Positions 32,950-48,548 of a stretch of 64,000 nucleotides of DNA are shown one piece after another; positions within the stretch are counted from its first letter, which is position 1; the number at the start of each line of letters is the position of its first letter. Location of the stretch: positions 766,633 to 830,632 of the forward strand of contig JACTVC010000013.1 of assembly GCA_018417955.1 (NCBI GenBank), written 5' to 3'. Both the position numbers and the translations under genes were made by a program. The notes beneath the pieces are model-generated. The model was not told the DNA's origin. It worked only from the letters and a program-made list of their open reading frames with translations, and made no database searches. Origin of the DNA: Laccaria trichodermophora (lineage: Eukaryota > Basidiomycota > Agaricomycetes > Agaricales > Hydnangiaceae).

Positions 32950-34610
32950 TTTATGGCATAAAAGTGTATCCATACTTCCCAACCTCCACGGGGTCAGAGA
33001 GGAGGTTAAAGAAGCTTCCACAGCAAGTCACTTGAAACGCATAACGCTCAGGGGCGCTGGTCTCGAAACTAGCGAGGTTGTCCATGACACTTTTTCACCA
33101 CTCTTCTTCGTATGAGTCCGGCGCATCGAAGACCCAGCCGCTCATCGACCCCAGGGGGAATATTTTAAGAATAGAAAGCTGGCGGAAGCAACCATATCCT
33201 TCTGTGGTTCAGAATGGTAAAACAATTAACCGTCAATGTAAGAGCTTTCGGGGGATCACATACCACGCTGAACAGCTCCACACTCTCCCCTGCACCTGCG
33301 ACTTTGACAAACATAGACAGGCCCAATTCAACAAGATTTTGGCAGGTGAGAAGAGGTGACGATATATCAGGGCAAATAAACCACGCCTTCACATCAGGAG
33401 CATTGATAGATAGAACCGTAAGGGAGTCCTCGTGCCTCGGAAGAGCCAGATGGAATAGGTCATGAAGAGGTTTGAACTCAGTACCACGGGGCATCATACG
33501 CAGACTCGACGTTAATTTTTGAAGGCCTGAATAGGATGTCAAGTAGTCGATGATTGCGCTAGTCACGTTGTCCGTCTTGAAGTTGGTCAGGCGGATTTTG
33601 GAGTCCATTAAACCTCTCCAAAGTTCAAAGTTGTCTTCCCTAGGGTAGGTCGAGATATCAAGTGATGTAAGGGAGCGAAGGAAGGGAAGCGTGGTTGCGT
33701 CAATGCATAACTTGATTCCTCTATTGATGGCAAGATGCGTCAAGGTTGGTTTCCCGGGAGGGAGTCCCTGCTTTGAAGCCAAACGCAAAAATCCGTCGAA
33801 TAATCCAGACGGTTGAGGGAAGCAGACGTCGACTTCGAGATGGGAGAGAAGAGGGCTATTAGCGATCACTTCTGCCAGTTCATCTATAGTCTCTGAGGGC
33901 AACGACATGATGCCATATTGATTTCGCAAAGCGAGCTTTTCAAGACCGGAGAATTTTTTCAAAGGTAGATGAAATGAATCGGGTATTCGACCTTTGAATC
34001 TGATACGAACATCCTTGAGCAGGGGAAGAGCGCTCAAGCTGGCAACGACGACCTTGTAAGGATCTGCCTTTCTGAAGCGCCGACTATGAAAAGTATTGGA
34101 TCAGGCCGATAGCAACGTAAGGATTATTATTGCATACCTAACACTCTTCAGGCTGACTAGAGCGTCAAGGGCGGACTTAATATATTGATTCAAATCAGCA
34201 AACATATGATCTTCGTGCACAGCGTTCCTGAGGTCCGGTCGATCCCTGTAGGCGTCCAGAGATAAGGAATAAATAGTCAAACGTTTCATGTAGCGTGACG
34301 CAGGGCCTTGCTTGTCCGCGAACGCAGCAAGCTGGGTTTTCACTTGAGTGATGCTAAAATAGCGACTGTCGCAGTTGATAACGATGTCATGGAAGAACAA
34401 AGGCTCGACTACTTGGTTCGGTCGACGACATGCAAGACGGATACTAGCAAGATCCTTCAAGGGCTTGCTGCTGCTATTGACCTACATACCAAAGGCACCA
34501 GACGTTTGAATATTTTGACAGAAAAAACGAGTACAAGTATCAAGCTTACCTGATGGAAAATGTGTTCAAGAATGTCATACAATAGATATGAGAGCGTCAA
34601 AGGCTCAACA
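32950..34610 (-). pseudogene. F-box/LRR-type gene, probably broken
   Basis: Reverse-strand exons: 34610-34552 (EPLTLSYLLYDILEHIFHQ, a partial F-box), 34480-34135 (DLASIRLACRRPNQVVEPLFFHDIVINC and more), 34037-33240 (LPLLKDVRIRFKG, LEKLALRNQYG, LTSLDISTYP, LTVLSINAPDVKAWF) and a last part with QLSILKIFPLGSM and WVFDAPDSYEEEW. Problems: the first exon has a stop in frame just upstream and no Met; the acceptor at about 33203 does not match the donor phase for the QLSILKI frame; and TGA follows the EEEW motif while homologous-looking sequence (FETSAPERYAFQVTC) continues. It may be truncated and expressed, but the sum of defects favours a pseudogene. Confidence 0.5.
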
Positions 34611-35850
34611 GGGAGGGTCCATCATCCCGTCACTGCTAGCGGGAGATTTTGAAAGTGACGTTAGTGACGAACTCGGTAGGGTGGCGAACGATTCCAATCT
34701 GGTGAATGTCAAGGTATCTAATACCTGACTAGTTTTCGCTGCGCTGCGGGCTTCTCGCCATCTGTGGATGAGTTAAACAACATAGGCACCGCCTTTTTTG
34801 ACGTAAGTATAAGCGAACCTTGAAGGGGACTTCTTTTGATAGGGCTTCGGGCTTCAAGACCTCGTCGGCTAGCCATATCCAAGCCAATCTATACTGCAAT
34901 TGATTGTTTGCACAGTTGCAATTCGGTAGGAGTCAATCGACGCGTAGTCATTCACCGGTGGTGTTAGGTGAACTTGGCGGAGCGCCACTCTTCTCACGCT
35001 GCCGGTTCAAAAATATTTATTGGGGAGCTTGCTCCCCTTTGTACTGCTAACCGACTCCAAAATGTAGATGATGACCTAATCCACAAGTAGTTGGCCGTGT
35101 TTACACATTGCACAGCATGGACACCCCGTGCGAACTTACTGATATGTGCATGTACAATCACAAAATTGTGGTAAGTGCGTGAAGCGGCAAGCCCTAGGTT
35201 TTACATTGAACAATTATGACATGGATTCACCTGAGTATATATTTTATGGTCAAATATGCTATAACATCTATCAGCAATTTTTGTATAAAAAATAATAATT
35301 GACTCAATAAACTAGGATATATCAAGGTCCCCATCTAGTCTGCGAGGTACTTGCATACAAATTCGTTCTCATAGGTGTTGGTTAGTCGATGGGAACTTGA
35401 TCAATGTGGAACTTGGAAGAATCAGCGTTTTGTGTGAAAAGAGAGAAATCAGTGGCTGTTTGGAATATTATCTCAGTGGCTGTGCTTTACTGGAAGCATC
35501 CACGTGATAAGCACTAACAATGGACATGTGTTTACGCATTATCTTCGCTCGCAGAATCGTCACGGTCAACTCAAGTCTCAAGTGATACAGTACCATGGGG
35601 CAATATTGGGTCGTGACAGATCTTGACGGGCGTGCTAAATTTGACCTCGGGAAACTTGGAGAATCCTTACCATACTTACATTGAAGGGAACAACTTTCAG
35701 CTATCTGAGGACCCCCCCTAAAAAAGACCCGACCTGGCTCTCCATCCAAGGAGCAAGTTAGGAAGTGGCTCGTCTGTGCTAAGGATACCTCCTGGTCAGT
35801 TTTTCTATACACGCCATAATCGCTGAGTTTACGATCTAACAGTCATTCTA
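34611..35850. other. Intergenic stretch, no gene seen
   Basis: AT-rich parts around 35230-35320. About 35400-35480 resembles 32635-32730 (GGCGTTTTGTATGAGAAAA / AGCGTTTTGTGTGAAAAGA, TCAGTGGCTGTGCTTT): a shared promoter-type segment upstream of both F-box genes, suggesting ancient duplication. Confidence 0.4.
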
Positions 35851-35858
35851 GGCCACGC

Positions 35859-36717
35859 TCACGGAAACGCCGTGGGATAGACCAGGAAAAAAAGACCGTG
35901 GCAACATTAGAACTCCATTCAGACCTTCTATTCAAACATTGCCAGTTGAAATCCGCCAACTGATCTTCGACATGCTCGAGGAGTTTGCGGACGTCCTTTG
36001 CCTGGCGCTCACAAATGAACAAATGTTCCGCTCAGGCGAAAAGCGTATTTTGGCTACTTCGAAGGACAGCGTACCCTGGGCTGGTCACAGACTCATTTGC
36101 GTTGGCGATTACTTGGATAGCGAGGATATCCCTCATGGTCTGCTCACACCCGAAGAGCAGGAGGAGCTCAAACAAAAACATGAAGATGTAGACCGCACGA
36201 TCTCGATATATTATCTTGCACTGAAATTTCCACGAGTTGAAAAAAGGCGACCTCTTGATAGATTTCTTTCCACAAGCAGTGTATGTTGGACGGAATTTTT
36301 TTCGGATTGCGGATCAACTACAATGTCTTTGCAGACATTGCTAAATGGTTGGACGACAAGTCCAGCATTGACACAGCAGAACCAGAGGACTGTCATCACC
36401 AACTCATCCTGCGGAACCTCACCAAGAAACAATATGTACGCGACGATCCTACCTCCACTACCCTCGGTACAATTGTGCTTGCTCGAATTTGCTGGTCTTC
36501 AGACCCTTCCCGTTCGATGGCCTACGAGGGAGATGAGCTTACTCGTGGAGTTTGGGCTGGTGATCGTTTTGACATCACAACCTTGGATCGGCTAGAAGAG
36601 GACGAGAGTATTTCAGGATCATGGACTGACGTTAGCAAGGAAGTTCACGACGAGATGGCACGTATCTTGGAAAGCGAGTTTGGCCCAGAATGGAGGAGCG
36701 AGTATCGTTGCTATTAG
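35859..36717 (+). CDS. F-box-like protein (5' exon uncertain)
   Basis: Two clear exons. The first runs from an acceptor at 35858 to about 36281, with LPVEIRQLIFDMLEEFADVLCLALTNEQMF, an F-box-like start common in Agaricomycete proteins. After an intron ending at 36339 the second exon reads NIAKWLDDKSSID, HQLILRNLTKKQYVRDD, GTIVLARICWSSDPSRSM, ELTRGVWAGDRFDITTL, DESISGSWTDVSKEV and EFGPEWRSEYRCY, stop at 36715-36717. The frame is open upstream to 35859 but no ATG is present there, so a short first exon must lie further 5'. It contains no recognised C-terminal domain. Likely an SCF-type adaptor, by F-box resemblance only. Confidence 0.65.
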
Positions 36718-37015
36718 CGTCGTGAAATAAATGAACGAACAGCCATTCAGATCTATACTACATCCATTGATCAGAATCATCTACCGCAGTTGGCCTTATA
36801 AGTATTCAACGTCAGATATGAAATTCAACGGATTGTACAGGAACAATGGTGACCCCATTCAGTATGTGTCTCCGAACAGTTTTGCAAAGGTGCGATATAT
36901 AATCATTTGTAGAGAACCGAAATACAGCTTAGCAAAAAGGCGAGTCGCTCGTAAGCAGAGCAGAGAATCAGTAGAAAATAGGCGTCTCTCATCGTCCCAA
37001 AACGCTTGAAGCACA

Positions 37016-38787
37016 TCATCCGAGAACATTGCCGCTTTCCTTGACCAGTCGCTTTCTTGCGGCATCGAGGACTTGCTCCCGCTCCTGCAGAATGACGTTA
37101 TGGTCATCCACCTTGCGATGAAAACCGGAGTACAGCTTGAGTTTTGCACTGTGAGCAGCGGAGATCAGATGCATAAACAATATCAAGCAGCGTTTGGACG
37201 TACGTCATATGTGATTTTACCTGTTCAAGCAAAATAAGATTAGCTCCAAGCATCTCAGTATATGAGAAATAGGATGCAGACGAAGTCGAGAATTCGTCCA
37301 TACTTCTCCGCGATTTCTAAGTATCGCAATTAGAACGAGTTTATCTGTGAAAATGGACGGGGGTTATTACCGCCAGCTCCTGCGACCCACTCCGACATCT
37401 CGCACTCTGTCCACCGAGCAACCGATTTATCGTACATGGCCATGTGCTCTTTCAGATAGCCATCCACATCTTTTCCGAGCAGACTATCTAGCAATCTTGG
37501 TTCTGGAGACACGTGCTCGTGTTCTGCCCGATAGGAGTACCGTTCTTCGATGGGTGTCGATGACCTTCCGTTTTGATGATGATGGGAACGGGATGTTGTA
37601 CGAGCTTCAGGACTCTCGCCAGGATGACCATATTCGGAGGCATGACGAGGACTAGATTGAGGGGGAGAGCGAACCTTCGATCGCGTCGAATACTACATGA
37701 AATGAACTGGACTGTTGACAGGGTACATCGATCAGCAAACCGAACGAACCTCATCACGACCTCGACGATCGTCGGAATTCTGAATTTTGAGTCGCTTTGT
37801 TGATTGTCCTCCGTCCAGATCTGCCTCAACATCGGAGTCGTCCATTTCGTCTCGGGATCGTTTGTTCGCAATGTTGACTGACTTGACGATCCGGCCACTC
37901 TCGTTGATAATATGTCCCGATAGCGGCTCTAATTCGCCTTGCTTTTGAGAGTAGTGGCCCTCCCGATTGATCAAGAGTCGTTGTGGACCAGCCGGATGAG
38001 AAAGGCTGAATTTCATGGCGGACGTTTCAATGGGGACATCGGTTTCTGCAATGGTATCTGAGGTAGGAATTGTAGACGCCTCAGGGCTAGTGGACTGACG
38101 CGAAGGTATTTCCAAACGAGCTTGGGGTGTTTTGAAAGGAAATTCGACCGCTGAAGTGGGTATATGCGCATCGTTTGTTTGATTTTTGTCTGACTGAGGA
38201 GCAGAAATGGCCAAGGCAGGTGTTTTGAACGCGGTAGTGCCAGAGAACGATTGAGAATCAGCAAGAAGCAAAAGGTGAGGATGGGAGGCTTGCACTGGAA
38301 CAGGAGCAATGAGGTTAGTAGAGTTGACTTCACGGTTCATCGATCGTCGAGAGAATAGCTTTTGTTCTTGATGGGCTGTCGAACGTGGGTCTGCCGTCCC
38401 AGGACGCGGGATCTGAGCAGTTGCAGTTGCTCCCGTAGACCTGCGGGACGTCTGATCATTCTGAGCGCCGCTACGGTGATTCCTCTTCATGGCCATGGCA
38501 AGCCCTGAGGTATTCAGTTTTGTAGCGCTGTTTGCGTTAACACTTGTTGTAGAGGTAGGTGCATTATCAGTGGAGTGAGACACAGAGTCAAAATTTGAAA
38601 GTATAGCAGCAGGTTGTTCGTTCGAGGAAGAGTGTAGCGGGTTGCTTTTGTCATGACTGAAGCCTGACGATGCAAAGGTGTTTCCAAGCCCAGTATCCAG
38701 CTGATGGGTAGCAGCTCTTGACGCTGGCCTCGTCGAAGTAGCTCCAGGTGCGATAGGAAAGAATGGGGTCCTGATGTTACTCGACAT
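37016..38787 (-). CDS. Ecm11-domain protein
   Basis: Five exons (reverse): 38787-37750, 37692-37371, 37316-37282, 37220-37204 (17 nt) and 37148-37016; 514 aa. Residues 1-400 are Ser/Thr/Pro-rich and look disordered, with basic patches (NKRSRDEMDD, STKRLKI). The C-terminal 130 residues form the conserved part: LLDSLLGKDVDGYLKEHMAM, YDKSVARWTECEMSEWVAGA, GEIAEKYGRILDFVKSHMTA, KLKLYSGFHRKVDDHNVILQ, EREQVLDAARKRL. This matches the Ecm11 C-terminal domain as I know it. In yeast Ecm11 acts with Gmc2 in the synaptonemal complex during meiosis; the fungal basidiomycete role is inferred. A protein of this kind would be nuclear and meiotic. Confidence 0.7.
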
Positions 38788-38886
38788 TTGTGGTCGCCTT
38801 GCGGTCGAAAAGGGCGGCAGATGGTGGAGGTTCAGGATTAAGAGGCAATCTCATCACATGATCCAACCTGATGGCGCCAAACCCTA

Positions 38887-41571
38887 CTACATATTCTCTA
38901 CGAAGCAATCCGTTCCATACAAACGAATCTCTTTGTATTCGTACCGCATATCCACAGTCTTTGCCGTAGCATAGGAACAAAAAAAACAACAGATCCTCCA
39001 ATTAGAAAATTAGTAAACATACTATGTCTTATTAGGCGGCTTATATCGAGAAGAAAATCTAGACTTACGATGAACTCGTTATTCTGCAAATCCGTTAAGT
39101 CATCGAATGCGTTCGTTCCTATGTTTTGTATGTTGGAAACGCCTCCTTTCTCTCCGACTTCCTTCGCACGCGCGACCTGGACTTCGCGCATGGTGAGCAT
39201 TGAGTAATCTTGAATCTTCGCCTCTACAGAAAGAAAAATCAGCAAGACTTGGGTAACTTGATTGATACACCTTCAACCCACTTTTCCCCGCGACTACTCG
39301 GCGACGCTCATTCCGCTTGTTGGAATAATGAAGGTAGACAACGACCACGAAGACGAAACAGACAGCGACGATCAGACAAATCAACATGGCAGTCAGACCT
39401 GGTACAAGTCCGGGTCAATCAACGGAAGAAAAACCAAATGTGAAAGCAATTCGCCTCCGCGATAGTACGGCTTATCTTTTGGCGCGAATAGGAGCGGACC
39501 GATCTGGAAAAATCGTTTCAATGGCTGTTGAGACTGTCGAGTGATTCAAAATCTTACTATGTCGCCAATTAACCCTCCCACAGTCATGAACGTCACTGTC
39601 TGGAATATGATGATGGAACTTCACGTCAGCCGAAAAGTTTCGAATAGCGTGAACGTACGGTTGTTTTCTTTGTATGCCCTGCTACGTTTGAAGCTTGCCA
39701 GCTATAAAGTACAGGACCGATTGCTGTAGTGAACGATAAGAGATAAAATGCCACAAGCAAAGTAGGTTGATCTCCCGGTTGACGCCCGGTTTGTAGGAGC
39801 AAGACTGGTAGGGGGCTGAGGTGACGTGATTCTCTTTTTTCTTTTTATGAAAAACGCTGACCTGTGCCAACAATAGATGGAATCAAACCGATCAATATGA
39901 TGATTGATTTTACATTGAATCTTTCCGACGCCCACTATGAGGGTTAAGTGGCAGCGTCGCTCAGAAGAGTGAAGGAACGTACGACGGCAAGAAACACCCA
40001 TAGAATTTGTAGGACGCCGAATGGGATGTTGACTAGCATGACATTGAACCTTTCGATTGTGTAAGCCTCAAGACGTATATGCTGGGCAAGTGATTACCTA
40101 TCAAAGCCAAAGCCCCGCAAAATGAGCGGGCCGAAGATTATCATCCCTGCAGCTGGAATTGCATTCAACAGGGCAAGAATCATCCAACACCAGCTCTTGG
40201 GGTCCAAAATCATTTCCCAAACTTGGTACATCTTAAACACCTTGGTTTCGACACCTTGCTGATTTGCGCGAAGCCGCTAAACGTAAGTGAAAGAACGGAG
40301 ATTAACATAAGAGAGTCAGAAATAGAACATTTAAACGCGTACTTCAACAGCCACCAACTTCTCCTCTGGCGATAGGAAGTTAGACTTCACTGGATTGTCG
40401 GGAAATAGAAAGAAGCTGCCAAATTTTATTTTGAGGATGCGCATTCTGAAAGTTAGCAAGCGGGAGCACATACGATATTAACCCTACCAAGAACGTCACG
40501 ATCCCCAGGAGCAAAAACACAACCTGATACGGGTATAGCACGTTGGACCTGATGTGCCCGAGACCGAACATGACTAGACTTCCAAAGACATTTACAAAGC
40601 CATAGCATGAACACCAGGCTAATCAACATGAGAAGCAGGCGATAAAGAGATGAAAAGAAAAACACTGCACCAGCCATTCGATACCCTTGTTCACGTCGAC
40701 GATACCACATCTGCACGACGAGGACGACAGCTGGTGTAATCGAAGCTTCAAAAATGCCCAACTGTATACAATGACGATCGATGAGAGCAGATTCAGTAGT
40801 CGAGTACTCTATATGGACTTACAAAGAATCGGGCAACGAGAAGGCCTTGAAAGTTTGTTGCGGAAGCCATTATTGCCAACGTCGCACCCCAGCAGGTTAC
40901 TATGATTGGCACGTAGATGGGTAGACGGAGCTTCACCAGAAAATACGCAGACAACGGTTGTAGAACGAGCTGTGCAACACTACACCATGTGAATAATCAA
41001 GAACTGGGTTCAAGGAACACCTACTAGACCATAGAGCCAAGTAAAGAGTATTGATCTCCTACGAGTCGGGCGTCTATAGACAGGCCAAATACGGAGGAGA
41101 AGGCAAGAGTTTGTTTGTCCAGAACTGTCAAATAGTTCCAGATTTTCAGCTTGTAAGAAGTGGTCAAGATCTTACGTTGCAGGAAGTATATCACAACGAT
41201 AACCGGCATAATGCTAGCATGAAGGTCATTCAAGGCGGGGGAGATGGAAAGATACGGACATACTGCCAATCGATCTTCTTGAGGATACGGGCGTTTTCAT
41301 CTTCCGTTACATACCGGACACCCTGGGCAGAGGCGAGAATTTCAAAGGCCTCGTCATGGCGAGTCGAGTTTCCCCCCTGTGAAACGTCGTCTACTTCGGT
41401 TACGTTCACCTCGAGGGAGCTGTCCGCAACCTTCTGAAGTCCAACGATGTTCTTGGTCTCCTCCGCGCTGTTCGAAGCCAACATGGAATGGGGCATCTCC
41501 TCGTGGGTGGTCGAGACAGAGGTAGCTGGTAAGGGTTTTAAGGCCTTTGACCGTAATCTAGACAGAGCCAA
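38887..41571 (-). CDS. MFS transporter, allantoate/nicotinate permease type
   Basis: A multi-exon reverse gene with at least ten introns. Readable blocks in order: acidic cytosolic N-terminus, HIMPVIVVIYFLQLLDKQTL (TM1), AFSSVFGLSIDARLVGDQYS, LVLQPLSAYFLVKLRLPIYV, GIFEASITPAVVLVVQMWYR, RREQGYRMAG, FGLGHIRSNVLYPYQVVFLL, FFLFPDNPVKSNFL, SPEEKLVAVE, FKMYQVWEMILDPKSWCW, NAIPAAGMIIFGPLILRGFG, KSIIILIGLIPSIVG, SWQASNVAGHTKK, GPLLFAPKDKPYYRGGE, AMLICLIVAVCFVFVVVVYL and a C-terminal DDLTDLQNNEFI. This pattern is typical of the anion:cation symporter family (Dal5, Tna1), plasma-membrane carriers for allantoate, nicotinate or similar anions. The substrate cannot be told. The start could also be a Met about 75 nt downstream. 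Confidence 0.8.
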
Positions 41572-41739
41572 GGCGTAAGCATTCAGATGTAAGCGGCCAC
41601 GGGTGACATTTTAACTACCATTCATTCTGATCTTGATTGCCTTTCAGAAGTGAAGGGATACACGAAAGCTTTATAAATCCAGACGCTCCACCTTACAGAT
41701 AGGTGGCCTTGTTCAGGAAGTCGAGAAAAACCCTCTGCT

Positions 41740-42852
41740 TCGTCAGACGAGCGGTAAGGAAGAGTGATGCCTAAAGATGGTGGAATCCGACGAGTGACGT
41801 GATTGAGATAACGCCAACGTCGATCTCCTGAGTCCCATATGAAAGGTCAGTACAGGGGTGGAACTGCAAAACCAGAATTCAATTGGAAGAACGACCAATG
41901 GTAGATTTAGCACAGGATGATGACGAAGCCTTAGGCGAGCAAGGACCGCCAGAATTTCCGAACGTTCACTTGCTCGGGAAGTCACTATTCGAGCATGAGC
42001 ATAAAGCATTTTAACCCGACACTTGAGGTAGCGAGGGATTTGCGGTACGACCGATGGAACAGGACAGGCCGGCTACCCATAATGGACGAGACCTTCCTTA
42101 AACCCTACACTACGTTCACCTCGTCATAGATAGGCGAAACTTGATACAAGGAGGTGAAGCCTGAGTACTGAGTAATCGCTTCTGGATGGAGAAAAACATA
42201 AGCCAGAATTGAGTGAAACCGATGAATAGCTCCCTACCTTTGTCATGCTCGTTTCACTTGTTGCAAAAATGGAGGTAGAAGATCATAACAATGACAACAC
42301 AAGTGTTGATGATGAAAAATTCACATAGCTGTAGGCCTAGAGCAGGCTAGCCAATTGTAAATTGCGCTCCTCAACGTTCAAAATTGGACTTGGGTGGTCG
42401 CGGAGCTGTTTGAAAACTTCTCCATTTCGTCAGAGGACTCGCGATAAACCTGCAGAGATAAATTTCACCCACCTTGCCAGTTCAGTGCCTGATGTCATTA
42501 TTATAATCCTGGCGTTGGCCTCCCGAGTCACGGATGGGGGGGAAAAGAAGGTCGACATTGAAGCGGAAGCGCCGTAATCAGAATCCTTAGAGGCTGAGGC
42601 AACAATAGATATTAAACGGTCCTTCTGAAAAGCCGCCATACTAGGTTCCAGTGGAAGTCCTCGGATGTCCAGCCAATCATACATGAAGACTTCCAATCCA
42701 ATTAGGAGCTTTGAGCCCAAGCGCTGCAAAGCAAGTCTAGATCTGCAAGTACGAGCGATGGAGCCACAACCAGGAAAAAATCTGGAGCCGTGAGCGTATC
42801 GTCGCAAGTATTTCAGCGGTTCAAACGCATCACAGAGTCTGTAACTTGCCAC
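41740..42852 (-). CDS. Unknown protein, low-confidence model
   Basis: The frame 42852-42430 has coding-like sequence (RLALQRLGSKLLIGLEVFMY, DWLDIRGLPLEPSMAAFQKD, ANARIIIMTSGTELARWVKF). A second frame at 42009-41743 is weaker. A splice joining them is possible but not proven. It is divergent from Rix7. No domain is recognised. Confidence 0.3.
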
Positions 42853-43149
42853 CCTTTGTCACCGTTGTGGTCGCATGACTAGCAGTTGTGGGTAGTAGGC
42901 GAGTCATTGACAGCCAAACGTTGAAACAAGCTCACTTGGTCTTCTTGATTGAGGGGTTCGCTCTGAACAGTGTTTGGTTCCGGGGTGTCAAACAAACAGG
43001 TAACAAATTTCCTCTTGCTACAGTGACCTACCCTACTTCGGGCCAAATTTCTCAGTACGAATGGACGCGTCGGTACGTCTGCGTACCGTTTTAAATTGAT
43101 CTTGTAATAAACGAAGCTCAGCTAGGGCTCAAATGTTCTCAACAGATCT

Positions 43150-45746
<2,597 letters not shown>

Positions 45747-46442
45747 CTTTACCTCTGGGCATTAGATGAGCGCTGAACGTTCATAAAAGAATAGATAGTA
45801 TGGAGTCTTCCAATTCGGCCTGTATTGAATTGTAAACTGTCTTGCTGCAAGCTGACAGTTTCCCACAGGCGACATGCGTCGCAGCAGGTATTTGAGTTTA
45901 GCGCTCATATCCCTTCTTTTTCTCTCAACAATAACCTGTACTAATTCTTTTGATTCAGTTTCAGCAGTCAAGGGAAATTTTCAAGCCTCGTGCCTTTGGG
46001 CTTTTAGTATGCTTTTGTCCACTTTTGGACGACTTGGGTGTTGTTCATCCAGTCCGCTCACCAGCGCAATTGGCGCCCGTCCGCCTCATTGCAATGTGGA
46101 GTCGCAAAAGGCCCCGATACGAAGCCCACAAACAACTGCTGTTGAATGCGAGCGCTTTCGATCGATACACCTTTTCTCCTTCCTCCTTGGTCTCCTCCGT
46201 CTCTTGTCTCCCCCCCTTGGGAGCATAATTATTTGGCCTCTGTCCATGTCACCAGCGCCAACGGTCATTTAGCTTCAAAACTTCCACGTAAATGGAACGG
46301 TCTTCGAGGCCCCATGACCCATGGCTCACTAGCATGATGAATCCAATAGCACCTGCTGTGCGTGAACTCTGCTGCTTCTCATTTCATCGCGCTGAGGCCA
46401 GATTAGCTCTCGCTGTTCACACCTGAACAGCTTGCAGGGTTC

Positions 46443-48548
46443 ATGCGTGAAAATGTCAATGACCCTGTTGGCCAGACAATCGCTAATTTCATTGTTGTGA
46501 CCCACATGCGCGGCTGTGATTTTGTATGCATGCCGCAGAAAGATCTTGAAGTGTAAGTGTCCAACTGCACTTCTTACATTATTGTTCTTCATTTGTCAAC
46601 GTTCTCTAGGCTTTCGAAAGGACTTCCAGCCGTTACAGAATTACTTGCATCTTTTCAGGCCCTTACCGTGATTCCGACTCCTAGGCCCGTCCGGAGAATT
46701 CAAGACATATTCCCTGGGCTATCAATATCTAGCTCGACGAATTCCGCTGAGCAACTCACGTCGGAAGCTTCGGATGAATCAAATTATTGGTCGTCTCGCT
46801 CTTCCTCTCTCGATTCACTTCCAAGTGTTGAACCCAAGTCAAGTCCCGACGACAACGACCATGACATTTCTTCACGCTCTGCAAATACTCCTTTTCCACT
46901 TCTTTCCCCACAAGCTTCTCCGCTGCGCCCAGCACAATTGATGACAGATCTAAGTGTTCATTCGGACCTTATTGCTCATCATGATGACTTCGCCTTCTAC
47001 TCTGTCGATAACGATGAATTGAGGAGCTTGTATCCTGTATTCATTACCCCTCCCATTGCCACCGTTTATCAAGAACCCGCTGCACATGAGACTGCAGATG
47101 TGTCGTTACAGGACTCTCCTGTAAATGACCCAATGAGGCCTCCGACTCTAGCCTCCATCAACGATCCATCACCGAGCACATCCTCCTCAACATCACATCA
47201 AACTGACAACCGCATATCGCATTTCTCGACAAACACCTTGACCTCCAATGATGTGGTGCCTGACATCTCTCAATTGGAAGAGATCGATGTCTCGGAGTCG
47301 GAATGGCCTGACAATATCTCCACTTCTGATGTCCACACCTTGAACAAGGATGCCAGCTCAGTAGCCGTTGGTAATGGCGTGAATGCATTTTCGGACGAGC
47401 CGCAAGACCTCCCATCATTGGACCTAGGTGATGCAAGCCCTAGAACTGTCACAATTCACGACCACACCGAACCATCTTCGCCCTTCCTCTACAATTCGCA
47501 TGATAACCTTCCCGCTCTCGCTCTACCCTTCAGCGGCGATCTAAGTCTTGACTCACCACACCACCCTCCCATTCAAACTGTTACCCCGCATCAGGTTGAA
47601 ATTATAGATATACGTCCATGGAACTTGACTTCAAAACCCCCTTCGCTGTCCATTCTATTTCCCATATCGCTCGAAGGGAGTTCATGGGGACGTAGTGGGG
47701 GTTCAGCTGGCTTAAATCCTACCAACCTCACCGCAACACAATCTCTTTGCTCTACAACATCAACAGCAGCGGGTTTCTTTGCTCTACAAGTGCCACGAGA
47801 TTGGCTAAGTGAAGATTCTGAACAGATCGACGACAGTCCCAGATCACAGGTAATATCAAGGTTCCGGCACAACTTCAGCGATCGTACGGGATCACTCTCC
47901 CCGATCCATGGTGAATCTGACGACGAGGTTGACGAAGGGGAGATTGGATCATTAGATCTTGAACGGGGCACCATCTCCCCAAGTTTGCCGGTTAACATCC
48001 CTTCTTGTTCGCTCCTGGACGACGATGACATCTCTCCCCTATTATTTTCCCCTCCTTCCCTCCCAACACGCCCCCATATCAATGATACCTCAAACGAAAC
48101 ACTCCATAATCGTAAACTATTTCTTGATACAACTGAAAGAACCCTCTGGCCGAGTGGGAGCGTTGCCTATCATCGTCGTAGAGCCCTTTCCTCTCCCACT
48201 GTCGTCAAGAGGGCTCTCAAAATCCCATCGGGTTCCGCTGTGGCATCTCCAAATGTTGCCAGCCCACTGTCTGGGCTTTCTACAACTAATTCACGGATTG
48301 ACAGGAAGCCATTTCTTGAATCCCCCACAACCAGGACACCCAATATCTGGTCGAAGCAGCTACGTAAACAGCTTCGATCTCTGGGAACTTCTCATGTCCG
48401 ATCTCCACCATCATTGAAACGCACTCAATCCCTGCTTTCCCCAAGAACGAAAATCGAAATCACTGATTCTCGTTTGCTCCCTATAATCCACGGACCATTG
48501 AGCGCAACGGAGCGTACACCTGCGACTACCTCCCCCACTTTTGCTTGA
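46443..48548 (+). CDS. Ser/Pro-rich protein of unknown function
   Basis: Exons 46443-46552 and 46610-48548 join in frame to 682 aa. The first exon reads MRENVNDPVGQTIANFIVVT and HMRGCDFVCMPQKDLEV. The second is low complexity: SSSTNSAEQLTSEASDES, many SP/TP pairs (possible kinase sites), acidic stretches (DDEVDEGEIGSLD), and basic segments near the end (KPFLESPTTRTPNIWSKQLR, SPPSLKRTQSLLSPR). No domain or membrane segment is seen. Additional 5' exons between 46000 and 46440 are likely, since the frame is open upstream of the Met through an acceptor-like AACAG. Probably a regulatory or scaffold protein; function not inferable. Confidence 0.6.

Noticed and set aside
36731..37009. Forward 92-codon frame after the F-box-like gene
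   Set aside because: It runs into the 3' flank of the Ecm11-domain gene and lacks coding character; best seen as 3' flanking sequence.
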